Part shown: in pieces, positions 9,101-18,095 of the stretch
Layout: every line of letters starts with the position of its first letter
Position numbering within the stretch: the stretch's first letter is position 1
Source: Litorilituus lipolyticus
Lineage (GTDB): Bacteria > Pseudomonadota > Gammaproteobacteria > Enterobacterales > Alteromonadaceae
Assembly: GCF_006439335.1 (NCBI RefSeq)
Contig: NZ_SAWY01000005.1
Span: 1-64,000, forward strand
Direction of reading: 5' to 3'
Length of the DNA: 64,000 nucleotides
The notes under the pieces: model-generated
What the model was told of the DNA's origin: nothing
Database searches by the model: none
The model's input: the letters and a program-made list of their open reading frames with translations, nothing else
Program-made: the position numbers and the translations under genes

Positions 9101-10587
9101 TGAAGGCACTCAATTTATCATTAGCAAATGAAAAGAAAGCTAAGTACTTAATTATTGCTGATGCGATTAGAGCTGCCATTAAAACAGAGCAAGTAGCACA
9201 AGGTGAGCTACTTCCTTCGGCGAGAACTTTGGCGCAGCAGCTTAATGTTAATCGTCATACAGTAATGGCGGCTTTTGCAGAGTTAGTCGCTCAAGGTTGG
9301 GTTGAATCGCGAGAGCGAGCTAGTTATCGTGTTGTTAAATTTCTACCTATTCAAACTAGCAAGAGCCTTGAGGTTAACCTTGAAAGCACAGCAGTTTTAA
9401 AACCGTTTAAATGGCAATTTGCTAAACAGGTTTGTAGTGATACGCATTTAGCGAGTGCGAATAAAAAAGCCAGCGAATACTTATTTAATTTTTCAGGAGG
9501 CCAGCCAGATATTCGGCAATTCCCCTTTGATGAATTTAAGAGTTATTTTGCCCAAGTTTGTCAGCGACCCAATATGCAACAATTGAGTTATGGTGATAAC
9601 CAAGGTGAACAAGCGCTTATTGAACAAATAAGCATATATCTTCGACGAGTGAGATCTATTACAGAGAAAAAAGTGATGATTTGTAATGGCTCGCAAGAAG
9701 CGCTATATATGATCTCGCAGTTGTTATTGCAAACTGGTGATTATGTGGCGGTAGAGCAGTTAGGTTACCCACCAGCATGGGCTGCGTTTAAAAGCGCAGG
9801 TGCCAAATTGTTAGCGATTAAGCAGGATGAAAAAGGTGTTGTCCCTGAACATCTTGCCAAGGAGCTTGCTAAAGGGAAAATAAAACTCATTTACCTAACA
9901 CCTCTGCATCAATACCCAACGACGGTAACCTTGGATATTCAAAGACGCAGACAAATATATCAATTAGCATCCCAGTACGGCGTAGCAATTGTGGAAGATG
10001 ATTACGATCATGAGTTTCATTATGATAGTCAACCCGCTGCTCCACTTGCAGCAGAAGACCCTCAAGGTTTAGTGATTTATATTTCAACCTTTTCAAAGTT
10101 AATGTTTGGTGGTGCCAGAGTGGGTTACGTTGCTGCTACAGATGAACTTATTGCTCAGCTTGCACAATATAAAATGCTTATTAATCATAAAAGTAATGTA
10201 TTAATACAGCATGCTGTTGCCAAATGGATGGAGCAGGGAGGTTTTGAAGCACACTTAAGGCGAATGACTCGGCTATATCATAAGCGGCGTGATCATATGG
10301 TCGCTTTGCTTAAAAGCTATCAACGGCAAGGGCTATCTATTGAATTTGCAATTCCTGCAGGAGGGATGGCTATTTGGTTAAATGTAGGCAAGTCTGTCAA
10401 GGGGTTAAAAGAAAAGCTACTTGCCCAAGGTGTGTATATACAAACGGAAGAAGAATTTAACATCAATAAACAACTGCCCTCAAATGCATATCAACATATT
10501 CGGCTCGGCTTTGCTGCAATGACCGAAGATGAAGTTCAAGAAGGTGTGGCAACGGTGATGGGGGAGCTTTTTGGCTCCCCGAAGTAA
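9100..10587 (+). CDS. MocR/PdxR-like regulator (GntR wHTH fused to aminotransferase fold)
   Basis: A 495-residue protein with a GntR winged helix-turn-helix (about 10-80; SARTLAQQLNVNRHTV), a linker, and a fold-type I aminotransferase domain (about 125-490). The aminotransferase domain has GSQEALYM, EQLGYPPAW, the Asp of EDDYDHEF and the PLP-lysine region STFSKLMFGG near residue 335. Such regulators sense PLP or PLP adducts and usually control a divergently transcribed gene, here GNAT-PaiB. No clear Shine-Dalgarno precedes the ATG, and a half site of the operator abuts it, so the start could be autoregulated or slightly different. Confidence 0.88.
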   Translation: MKALNLSLANEKKAKYLIIADAIRAAIKTEQVAQGELLPSARTLAQQLNVNRHTVMAAFAELVAQGWVESRERASYRVVKFLPIQTSKSLEVNLESTAVLKPFKWQFAKQVCSDTHLASANKKASEYLFNFSGGQPDIRQFPFDEFKSYFAQVCQRPNMQQLSYGDNQGEQALIEQISIYLRRVRSITEKKVMICNGSQEALYMISQLLLQTGDYVAVEQLGYPPAWAAFKSAGAKLLAIKQDEKGVVPEHLAKELAKGKIKLIYLTPLHQYPTTVTLDIQRRRQIYQLASQYGVAIVEDDYDHEFHYDSQPAAPLAAEDPQGLVIYISTFSKLMFGGARVGYVAATDELIAQLAQYKMLINHKSNVLIQHAVAKWMEQGGFEAHLRRMTRLYHKRRDHMVALLKSYQRQGLSIEFAIPAGGMAIWLNVGKSVKGLKEKLLAQGVYIQTEEEFNINKQLPSNAYQHIRLGFAAMTEDEVQEGVATVMGELFGSPK

Positions 10588-10599
10588 TCGCTACTTTTT
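10561..10599 (+). terminator. Possible terminator at the 3' end of the MocR gene
   Basis: GGGGAGC/GCTCCCC with a 6-base loop lies inside the last codons. It is followed by a smaller AAGTA/TACTT hairpin that runs into five T residues. Either could terminate, but the strong stem has no T-run directly after it, so confidence is modest. Confidence 0.4.
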
Positions 10600-10675
10600 A
10601 ATCGCCGTGTGACTGTTAACGTATTGACTGCTTAAGTAAATGGTTTTTACTTTGTTAATAAACTATCGCTAAATA

Positions 10676-13507
10676 TTATGTTTTCAATTTTCCTTTTGAA
10701 AAAAGTAACCAGCGTTTGCTATTTTTACCTACAATTTGCTGTTGATAAAATTGCTCAAACGATTCTTTTGATATGTTACTTAGTACTAATGCTATTTTTT
10801 CTTTTTGATCAAAGCGGTAATTAGTTATTTGGCCATTGGCATAGAGCTCTGTTGAGAGTGCTTTGGTGTATCGGTCTAAATGAAAACTAGGTGCATTAAG
10901 TTTATTTAGGCTTAATTGTAATTTTTGTTGAAAATCGGCCTCTGACATCTCGGTTAACTTGTTGGCATAGTCTATAAGGAAGTCATTGCTGGCGTTAATT
11001 AGAGCTTCAGCTGAACTATTACTTGATTGGGCACTCATAACAATGCCTGAGCTAGCAGGACTATATAGTTTGTTTAGGTCGACAAAGTAGGCCAGTGATT
11101 TAGTATCTCGAATACTATAATAGTACTCCCTTGATAACAGTGATTGGGTTAAATGGAACATGGCTTGGCTTTTAAAACTGTTATCTTGGCTTTGTATCAG
11201 GTAATTTATACTGGCATCATCATGAGCTAATGGTATTTCGCTTTGGTGTCGCGTATTAGCAAGTTTTTTTACATTGGGTGTAGTGCTTAAATCCGAGGCT
11301 AATTTTATCGCTTGAGTACTAATAATTGATTTAGCAAACTCTTGTACAGCCATAGCATTTACATCACCTGCTATTACACCATTAAGCTGAAATTGCTGAT
11401 CTGTATTTAACGCAGTTACATAATCTTGATAGGAAAAATTTTTAAGTGCTTCTAATGTTTGTGCATCGCTTAACTCATTAAATAAATCTTTATATAACAC
11501 TCGCTCTAATTGTTGATGGGCATGATCTTGGCTTTTTCGGTGAGTTATATTGCCTTTAATACGCTGTTTTGCCGACGCAAACGCAAGCTTGCTTGGCTCA
11601 AGAGTAAAAAAAGTTGTTAATACCTTTTCAGCATAATCAAAATAGTTTTCTTTGTAGCCATTAATATCAATTACATAATGAGAATCTAGCGTATTAATGT
11701 TAGTGCTAAATCCTGCTAGTGAAGCAAAATAGCCGCTATTATGAAGTTGCTCCTGTACCATGTTGGCATAGATTTGCTTAACGATTGGGTTTTGGCTTTT
11801 TATCTCATGATAAAGTCGCAAAGAAGTACTGATTTTGTTGCGACTAAGATCTGTTTTATGTTGTACCCATAACTGGATACCTTGTTTATTTATGACTAAT
11901 TCGGGCTTAATTTGAACTAATTTTGTCGTTTTGTCCTTTAATAATAATTGATGATTTTTTTGGTTGTTCACTTGTTGTGCTAAATAAGGATTAGCCTTGG
12001 GCAGATGCATACTCGATTTTTTTGTTGCGTTTGACCAGCTATTCAGTTGCTCTGTCGTTAATGTAGAGGTTTTATAAGGCGTGTTAAAAATAGGCTCTAT
12101 TTTGTTGGTATTAGGCATATCATCTTTGTTGGTATGACTGACAATAAGCTGCATATTTTCTGGCGTTAAATAACTTAAAAAGTGATTGAAATTTTCGATT
12201 GAAATTTGTGTGCGGTTATTTAACCAGTGCTTTGCTAAGTATAAGTGCATATCATCACTAATAGGGCTTATCCAATCTCCCGGCTCTTGTGATTTAGGAA
12301 AATCAAATTGTCGTTGAGCCATCACTTGTAATTCAGCAACTATCCATGGTGGTAATTCGGTTTTTTTGAGTAAATCAATGTAAGAAAATACTGCTGCAAT
12401 CACCTTATCTTGGTCTTTTACGCCTTTGTCAGTTAACTCTAAATAAAGGTGCAGTTTGCCTACATAACGACTTCCTTGGTCGATAACTTGCAAATAGTTG
12501 ATTAACCCTTGCGTTTTAAGGTAAGTAAATAAAGAGCCTTCACTTTCATGACCTAGTAAATAAAAAAGTATTTCTTGGGTATTGTGAGGAAAATCAGAAG
12601 CGTTAGCAGGAAGTTCAAAGCGCAAATCTATACTTGGGTTACTTGAAGGTGAAAGTACTTCAATTTTGCTCGCCAGCTGGTTAGATAAATGTAAAGGCTC
12701 GTTTGATGGCTGACTTGATAGCTCACTTTGAGGGAATTGATCAAAGTGTTTTATCGCCAGTGTCTTTAACGCTTGAGTAGATTGCTTACCATAAAGGACT
12801 AAGGTCATATTTTGCGCACCATAGTACTGCCTATGAAAATCGCTTAAAGCTTTTTTTAATGTTTTCGTATCGGTGCTTAATGTTTGAGTATTACCCGTGC
12901 CAAATTTAGCTGAAGGATGCTTGGGATTTGTTTCATTTTGTAAAATAAGTGCGGTTTTTCGCCAGTCATTGATACGGCCGTTAAATTCATTATCAACGGC
13001 AATTAGCGATTTTCTAATGCTTGACTCTGTGAGTAGAGGATAAGCGAGAAAATCTGCCATTCTGTGTAAGGTTTCATCGAATGCTGGCTGTGTTACTTGA
13101 AAGTGATAACGTGTGTTAGAGGTTCTGGTTGAAGCATTACTCCAACCTTGGTTACTTTTTACAAAAGGATCAAATTCATTGGTATTGGGAAAATTTTTAC
13201 TGCCCCAAAAAACAGCATGCTCTAGTAAATGTGCTAAGCCTAAATAAGCCTTTGGATTTTCTCTATGGCCAACACCTACCACTAATGAGGCTGCAGCGAC
13301 TTCTGATGTTTTATCTGAAATAACCAGTGCTTTTAACCCGTTATCTAAAATGAAATGCAAATAGTCTTTTGAATCATATTGACTGGTGACTATGATGTTT
13401 TCGGTTTCAGTGCTTTCGGCATAAACATTACTATGATGCCCTACTAGTGCTGTGGCTGTGAAAATGGCGATAGATAATGCATATCGCTTAATAGGTTTAG
13501 TGAACAT
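10676..13507 (-). CDS. Exported M16 family metallopeptidase (pitrilysin/insulinase-like)
   Basis: A 943-residue periplasmic zinc peptidase. A signal peptide covers about residues 1-30. The inverted zinc motif HxxEH is present as HLLEH near residue 92-96, in GLAHLLEHAVFWGS, and the downstream Glu ligand in DNEFNGR near residue 170. The length and the four-repeat organisation match pitrilysin (about 960 residues). The C-terminal halves lack a second HxxEH, as expected. The start has AAGGAAG immediately upstream. Pitrilysins degrade small peptides; the target here is unknown. Confidence 0.92.
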   Translation of the reverse strand: MFTKPIKRYALSIAIFTATALVGHHSNVYAESTETENIIVTSQYDSKDYLHFILDNGLKALVISDKTSEVAAASLVVGVGHRENPKAYLGLAHLLEHAVFWGSKNFPNTNEFDPFVKSNQGWSNASTRTSNTRYHFQVTQPAFDETLHRMADFLAYPLLTESSIRKSLIAVDNEFNGRINDWRKTALILQNETNPKHPSAKFGTGNTQTLSTDTKTLKKALSDFHRQYYGAQNMTLVLYGKQSTQALKTLAIKHFDQFPQSELSSQPSNEPLHLSNQLASKIEVLSPSSNPSIDLRFELPANASDFPHNTQEILFYLLGHESEGSLFTYLKTQGLINYLQVIDQGSRYVGKLHLYLELTDKGVKDQDKVIAAVFSYIDLLKKTELPPWIVAELQVMAQRQFDFPKSQEPGDWISPISDDMHLYLAKHWLNNRTQISIENFNHFLSYLTPENMQLIVSHTNKDDMPNTNKIEPIFNTPYKTSTLTTEQLNSWSNATKKSSMHLPKANPYLAQQVNNQKNHQLLLKDKTTKLVQIKPELVINKQGIQLWVQHKTDLSRNKISTSLRLYHEIKSQNPIVKQIYANMVQEQLHNSGYFASLAGFSTNINTLDSHYVIDINGYKENYFDYAEKVLTTFFTLEPSKLAFASAKQRIKGNITHRKSQDHAHQQLERVLYKDLFNELSDAQTLEALKNFSYQDYVTALNTDQQFQLNGVIAGDVNAMAVQEFAKSIISTQAIKLASDLSTTPNVKKLANTRHQSEIPLAHDDASINYLIQSQDNSFKSQAMFHLTQSLLSREYYYSIRDTKSLAYFVDLNKLYSPASSGIVMSAQSSNSSAEALINASNDFLIDYANKLTEMSEADFQQKLQLSLNKLNAPSFHLDRYTKALSTELYANGQITNYRFDQKEKIALVLSNISKESFEQFYQQQIVGKNSKRWLLFSKGKLKT

Positions 13508-14024
13508 GAACTTCCTTGTAGTGTGCTGTGTATGTGTTAGTTAAAGGTGAAAAGCTATTTTGAAAAGTAATTAAATAGACAAAAAGAGAATCAGATTAAA
13601 CAACATTGTATACAATAACAAGTGCAATTATTTTTCCTGCTAATATTTGAACATGCAGATTAAAGGAAAGGTTAATATTTAACCTGATAGGTAGGTAAGT
13701 GCGATAAACGGTTGATTTCAAAAACTCTTAAAAATATTTAATAGGATATCACTGAAAATTATTATTAAATGCCGAATTAGATATCGATGTAATCTTTAAT
13801 AAGCTGAAATATCAGAAGAAAAGAGTAATAGAGGGGAGGATATTACTGTGAACTCTTAGTAATATCTTCAATATTTCTGAAATGCCTGCTTAAAGAGATA
13901 ATAACAGTATGATTTATTTTGCTTTTTTGATATTTTAAGTAACAACTCGTAGATGGATATTACTAAGACGTCTATATAATATACTGTTAGCAGTATAATC
14001 ATTTATCAAAACATGGAGTGTTAC
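13508..14024. other. 517-base gene-free region with repeated motifs
   Basis: No plausible coding frame is seen. The stretch is AT-rich and lies between the 5' end of the M16 gene (leftward) and a small membrane protein gene (rightward). It holds the 10-mer GGATATTACT at 13838-13847 and again at 13955-13964, and an inverted copy AGTAATATC at 13858-13866 that can pair with the first copy as a 9-bp hairpin. Near its right end is the palindrome TATACTG-TTAG-CAGTATA (13980-13997). These look like regulatory sites. Confidence 0.5.
13980..13997. promoter_or_regulatory. 7-bp inverted repeat upstream of a small membrane protein gene
   Basis: TATACTG and CAGTATA with a 4-base spacer form a perfect palindrome 28 bases before the ATG at 14025. 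Size and place fit a repressor operator overlapping a promoter. It does not match the LexA consensus. The regulator is unknown. Confidence 0.35.
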
Positions 14025-14216
14025 ATGAAAATTCAATTACAAAATCAATCTTTTGCTATTACTGGCTTATCTGTAGGTCTATTAGCAACCTTATTTGGTC
14101 TACACATCTCATCTGCAATAGAGTCTACTCCTGCTTTAGTGGGAGTAGTTTCTGCTGTATGGATTGCAGTTTCAGCAAGTATTATAGGTGGTAGAGTTAA
14201 TAAAGACTCAGCATAG
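14025..14216 (+). CDS. Small two-helix membrane protein, hypothetical
   Basis: A 63-residue protein with two hydrophobic segments, about residues 13-30 (GLSVGLLATLFGLHISSA) and 38-56 (GVVSAVWIAVSASIIGG). I start it at 14025, which has GGAG 6 bases upstream; an in-frame ATG at 14013 would put that site inside the gene. No family is recognised. It stands alone behind a palindromic site, so it may be a regulated stress-type membrane peptide, which is speculation. Confidence 0.5.
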   Translation: MKIQLQNQSFAITGLSVGLLATLFGLHISSAIESTPALVGVVSAVWIAVSASIIGGRVNKDSA

Positions 14217-14326
14217 TAAATAATGCATACATGGTAATCAAGTGGGGAAAACAATTTGCTGTTGTCGTTCCCCATTGTTTTAGTAAACAATTTTTATTAT
14301 TAAGGCATTAGTTGAAAGGAGTTTAA

Positions 14327-14692
14327 GTGGCTATGGGTAATCCATCAACTTTATTAGTCGTTCAAGATCTTCTCGTATCGAGGAATTTTTACATTGATGT
14401 ACTAGGTCTAAAGCTTGTTGAAGAATATGAAGACAGTTTAAAGCTTAAATGTGGCTCGCATAATGTGTTTATGTTTCAAGGCACAACGGAAGCAATAAGC
14501 TATGAACACGGATATAGTTCAAACTCTTCATTAGTGCTTACTGTTAGTAACTTGGATGAAAAAATTACCGAGTTTAAATCAAAGGGGGTTGCTTTTGTTC
14601 ATAAATCTCCTAATGAAAATCGATGGGGTCGCTATGCAGCTTTTAAAGATCCATCAGGGATCGTTAATGAACTCATGGAGTTTTTCACCTAA
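14327..14692 (+). CDS. VOC family protein (glyoxalase/bleomycin resistance fold)
   Basis: A 121-residue protein of the vicinal oxygen chelate superfamily. It shows the paired beta-alpha-beta pattern: LLVVQDLLVSRNFYIDVLGLKL at the start, then SSLVLTVSNLDEKITEFKSKG and the C-terminal AAFKDPSGIVNELMEF, whose Glu is a typical metal ligand. A strong AAAGGAG lies 5 bases before the GTG at 14327; an ATG at 14333 is the alternative. The substrate is unknown. It could be a lyase, dioxygenase or resistance protein. Confidence 0.8.
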   Translation: MAMGNPSTLLVVQDLLVSRNFYIDVLGLKLVEEYEDSLKLKCGSHNVFMFQGTTEAISYEHGYSSNSSLVLTVSNLDEKITEFKSKGVAFVHKSPNENRWGRYAAFKDPSGIVNELMEFFT

Positions 14693-14899
14693 CAGTCGCT
14701 CAAAGTTGACGAAAAAAGTTGACTTACGCTCATTCCTCGCTAATTTTATCCAACAAATTTTTGCCCCTAATGTGGGCGATACCACCGTGCGCTGTTGACA
14801 CATAAACGACAGTCAAATTTGATTGAATCCTATTAATTGATTTTTATAGATCACGTTAAGGTTTAATCATATTTTCCTTATTCTCGCCTTTCTTTATTG

Positions 14900-14938
14900 T
14901 GCTCGTAAAAAGTGCAAACAATGAATTAAAACTGTGCA
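14900..14938. promoter_or_regulatory. Pair of NtrC-like binding sites upstream of nirB
   Basis: TGCTC-N7-GTGCA at 14900-14916 matches the NtrC consensus TGCAC-N7-GTGCA at 9 of 10 half-site positions. A second site at 14922-14938, TGAAT-N7-GTGCA, matches 8 of 10. The centres are 22 bp apart, two helical turns. They lie about 140-165 bases before the start expected from the sigma-54 promoter, the usual enhancer distance. Assignment to NtrC is inference. Confidence 0.5.
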
Positions 14939-15045
14939 TCCCTCATTTACCAAGTGGTTATGCTTTGCTGTCATAATTATAATAGAATTATTTAAAATCC
15001 AATATAAACAATACCTTAATTGTTTGTTGTTCAAGTTTTTTGCTC

Positions 15046-15062
15046 TTGGTATTAAATTTGCG
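15046..15062 (+). promoter_or_regulatory. Candidate sigma-54 (-24/-12) promoter of nirB
   Basis: TTGG-TAT-N5-TTTGC places GG (15048-15049) and GC (15060-15061) exactly 10 bases apart, as required for RpoN promoters, and matches YTGGCAC-N5-TTGC at most key positions. A start near 15073 would give a short leader before the ATG at 15108. The same TTGGTAT variant occurs before nasA. Confidence 0.6.
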
Positions 15063-15107
15063 ACAGCCTAGTTAATAAAAATTAAATTTGTTAAATAGGG
15101 CTGCATT

Positions 15108-17630
15108 ATGAGTAAGCAAAGAATTGTTGTAGTAGGAAACGGTATGGTTGGTCATCATTTTATTGATCAATTAACCAATAATCATAGTGATCAGTTTCAG
15201 GTTGTCACTTTTGCTGAAGAAAAGCAGCTTGCTTATGATCGAGTGATGCTAACCAGCTACTTCTCTGGTAATGACTTATCCTTAACTACGCCAGAAGCTT
15301 ATGATGAAAAAGGTGTTGAGTACCATATAAATGAGAAAGTCACTGGTATTAATAGACAAGAAAAAACCATCGTTACCGAATCAGGTAAAGAAGTTGCTTA
15401 CGATAAGCTAGTGCTTTCAACAGGGTCTATTCCTTTTGTGCCACCTGTACCAGGTAAAGAGCAAGAAGATATCCATGTTTATCGGACCATTGATGATTTA
15501 GATGACATTGCCTTTTCAGCCAAGTCAAGCAAAGTTGGGGTGGTAATTGGTGGGGGCTTACTTGGCTTAGAAGCCGCTAATGCTATCAAGCAGTTAGGGC
15601 TTGAAACTCATGTGGTTGAGTTTGCCCCGCGTTTAATGGCAGTACAGTTAGACCAAGAAGGCGGTGATTTACTACGCAATAAAATATCTGAACTTGGTGT
15701 AACCGTTCATACAGAAAAAAATACTCAAGAAATTGTTCAAGGAGAAAACTGTCGCTATCGCATGAACTTTGCTGATGGTACTTTTCTTGAAACCGACGTA
15801 ATTGTTTTTTCTGCGGGCATTAGGCCGCAAGATCATTTAGCTAGAGTGAGTGATTTATCGCTTGGTGAACGCGGCGGTATCGCTATTGATGATCATTGTG
15901 TAACTAGCGACCCAGATATTTATGCTATTGGTGAGTGTGCCCTTTGGGATAATAAAATTTTTGGTTTAATTGCACCAGGTTATGCCATGGCGAAGGTCGC
16001 AGTAAGCCATTTAACTAGCCAAGAGAAAAGCGAAGCCAAAACTTTTAAAGGCGCTGATATGAGCACCAAGTTGAAATTACTTGGCGTTGATGTAGCGAGT
16101 ATTGGTGATGCTCACGCTCAAACACCAGATGCACAATGCTTTAGTTTTGTTGATTCTGCCGCGGGAATTTATAAAAAAGTTGTGGTGAGCAGCGACGGTA
16201 AAAAACTACTCGGTGCTGTATTAGTGGGTGAAACAAGTGATTACGGGCAATGGTTACAACTTGTAGTAAATGATATGGCGTTAACACGCCCAGCAGAATA
16301 TTTGTTATTGCCTGAGCTTGATGATGAAGGTGCAAGTGAAAGCGGCGTTGATGCATTACCTTGTAGCGCACAAATCTGTTCTTGTTATGACGTCACTAAA
16401 GAGACGATAAGTAAAGCGGTAGCTGATGGTGCTCATGATATTGCCGCCCTTAAATCATGTACTCAAGCAGGTACGGGGTGTGGTGGCTGTGTGCCATTAC
16501 TCACGCAGATTCAAAATAGTGAATTGGCTAAATTAGGGGTAAGTATTGATGATAGCCTTTGCCGTCATTTTGCTTATTCACGCTCAGAATTATTCGACAT
16601 TATACGTGTGAAAAATATCCGCACCTTTGATGCGCTCATTGCTGAGTGTGGTAGTGGTGATGGTTGTGAAGTATGTAAACCTGCCGCAGCGTCAATGTTT
16701 GCCTCACTTTGGAATGAACATGTTCTTGATGAAGAGCTTGTCAGTTTACAAGACACCAACGATAACTTTTTAGCAAATATGCAAAAGGATGGTACGTACT
16801 CAATTGTGCCACGTGTGCCAGGTGGTGAGATCACCCCTGAGCAGCTAATTGCTATTGGTGAAATAGCTAAAGAATATAAACTTTACACCAAAATTACCGG
16901 TGGTCAGCGTATTGATTTATTTGGTGCTCAATTAGCTCAACTCCCTGTTATTTGGAAGAAAATGGTTGATGTAGGCTTAGAAACTGGTCATGCCTACGGC
17001 AAATCATTACGTACGGTAAAGTCTTGTGTTGGTAGCACTTGGTGTCGCTATGGTGTTCAAGATAGTGCGGCAATGGCAATTCTTGTTGAACAACGTTATC
17101 GCGGTGTTCGTTCGCCACATAAAGTGAAGATGGCCGTTTCTGGTTGTGCACGAGAATGTGCTGAAGCACAAAGTAAAGATTTTGGCGTAATTGCCACAGA
17201 CAAAGGCTGGAACTTATATGTTGGCGGTAATGGCGGCATGCGTCCTCGTCATGCTGATTTGTTCGCTAGTGATCTCGATGATGCCACCTTAATTCGATAT
17301 ATCGATATTATTTTCATGTTTTATGTTCGTACCGCGCAGCGTCTACAACGTACTTCGGTTTGGTTAGAAAATCTTGAAGGTGGTTTAGCCTACTTACAAG
17401 ACGTTGTAATTAACGACAAGCTTTCAATTAATGACGAGTTGCTTTTACAAATGGAGCACTTAGTTGACACCTATCAATGTGAGTGGAAAGCAACCTTAGA
17501 TGATCCGCAAAAACTTAAGCGATTCAACCACTTTATCAATAGTGACAAATTGGACGATAACGTTATTTTCACCACAGTGCGTGATCAAATTCAACCGGCA
17601 TCTAAAGCTGAAGAAGCTGAGTTGGTTTAA
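15108..17630 (+). CDS. nirB: Assimilatory nitrite reductase large subunit NirB
   Basis: An 840-residue cytoplasmic NAD(P)H-dependent siroheme enzyme that reduces nitrite to ammonium with six electrons. The N-terminus has an FAD Rossmann motif (VVVGNGMVG, residues 5-13) and a second nucleotide site (GVVIGGGLLG near 145). A BFD-like [2Fe-2S] domain at about 415-470 has CSCYD and CGGC cysteines. The C-terminal siroheme/[4Fe-4S] domain has Cys640, Cys646, Cys680 and Cys684 in CVGSTWC and CARECAEA. All expected cofactor residues are present, and the length is normal. It is the first gene of an operon with nirD, a nitrate transporter and a phosphatase-kinase fusion. Confidence 0.97.
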   Translation: MSKQRIVVVGNGMVGHHFIDQLTNNHSDQFQVVTFAEEKQLAYDRVMLTSYFSGNDLSLTTPEAYDEKGVEYHINEKVTGINRQEKTIVTESGKEVAYDKLVLSTGSIPFVPPVPGKEQEDIHVYRTIDDLDDIAFSAKSSKVGVVIGGGLLGLEAANAIKQLGLETHVVEFAPRLMAVQLDQEGGDLLRNKISELGVTVHTEKNTQEIVQGENCRYRMNFADGTFLETDVIVFSAGIRPQDHLARVSDLSLGERGGIAIDDHCVTSDPDIYAIGECALWDNKIFGLIAPGYAMAKVAVSHLTSQEKSEAKTFKGADMSTKLKLLGVDVASIGDAHAQTPDAQCFSFVDSAAGIYKKVVVSSDGKKLLGAVLVGETSDYGQWLQLVVNDMALTRPAEYLLLPELDDEGASESGVDALPCSAQICSCYDVTKETISKAVADGAHDIAALKSCTQAGTGCGGCVPLLTQIQNSELAKLGVSIDDSLCRHFAYSRSELFDIIRVKNIRTFDALIAECGSGDGCEVCKPAAASMFASLWNEHVLDEELVSLQDTNDNFLANMQKDGTYSIVPRVPGGEITPEQLIAIGEIAKEYKLYTKITGGQRIDLFGAQLAQLPVIWKKMVDVGLETGHAYGKSLRTVKSCVGSTWCRYGVQDSAAMAILVEQRYRGVRSPHKVKMAVSGCARECAEAQSKDFGVIATDKGWNLYVGGNGGMRPRHADLFASDLDDATLIRYIDIIFMFYVRTAQRLQRTSVWLENLEGGLAYLQDVVINDKLSINDELLLQMEHLVDTYQCEWKATLDDPQKLKRFNHFINSDKLDDNVIFTTVRDQIQPASKAEEAELV

Positions 17631-17682
17631 CTCAGGTGTTAGACCAGTAAAGAATTCAAACTTTAAAATTAGAGGAACTATC

Positions 17683-18093
17683 ATGACAACAGAAACTACG
17701 GCGTTATCTGACGGTGACATGTCAGGCAAAGATTGGGTCGCTATTTGTCAATTAAGCGATATTGCAAAAAATACCGGGGTGTGTGCTGACTTTAACGGCG
17801 AGCAAGTGGCTATTTTTCACTTATTCTCAAAAACACTCGGTGAGCAAAGTGAAGTTAAAGCGGTAGGTAATTACGATCCCTTTGGTAAAGCTAATGTGCT
17901 TTCTCGTGGTTTAATTACCGAAAAAGAAAAAAATTATCACATCGCTTCTCCTTTACTAAAACAGGAATTTTGCTTAGCTACAGGACAGTGTTTGCAAGAT
18001 GAGAGTGTTGTAATTCCAACCTATAATGCACGTGTTAAAGATAACATGGTAGAGCTATGTGCCAAAACCGCTGCAACAGCTGTGGAGGTTTAG
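17683..18093 (+). CDS. nirD: Nitrite reductase small subunit NirD
   Basis: A 136-residue Rieske-fold protein that partners NirB in nitrite reduction to ammonium. The pattern is that of Nir[14 protein letters not shown] at the N-terminus, the strand VAIFHLFS, and the ending [12 protein letters not shown]. Like other NirD proteins it keeps the Rieske fold without the usual CxH/CxxH cluster ligands. I start it at 17683, where a GAGGA ribosome site lies upstream, not at the longer in-frame position at 17500 inside nirB. Its stop is followed after two bases by the transporter start. Confidence 0.93.
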   Translation: MTTETTALSDGDMSGKDWVAICQLSDIAKNTGVCADFNGEQVAIFHLFSKTLGEQSEVKAVGNYDPFGKANVLSRGLITEKEKNYHIASPLLKQEFCLATGQCLQDESVVIPTYNARVKDNMVELCAKTAATAVEV

Positions 18094-18095
18094 TT

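Larger units (their letters stand above)
14693..15107. other. Promoter region of the nirBD operon (415 bases without a gene)
   Basis: There is no convincing coding frame. The stretch has a direct repeat AAAGTTGAC at 14702-14710 and 14715-14723, two NtrC-like sites (14900-14938) and a sigma-54 promoter match (15046-15062). These are given separately. The part before 14890 has no recognised signal. Confidence 0.6.

Noticed and set aside
13980-13997. LexA box
   Set aside because: The arms are TATACTG/CAGTATA with a 4-base spacer, unlike CTGT-N8-ACAG.
14836-14860. FNR-like box in the nirB upstream region
   Set aside because: TTGAT and ATCA-like halves are present but spaced by 8 bases instead of 4.
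14950-14966. TGGTTATGCTTTGCT as a sigma-54 promoter
   Set aside because: The GG to GC distance is 8, not 10 bases, so it cannot be a -24/-12 promoter. The 15046 site fits instead.
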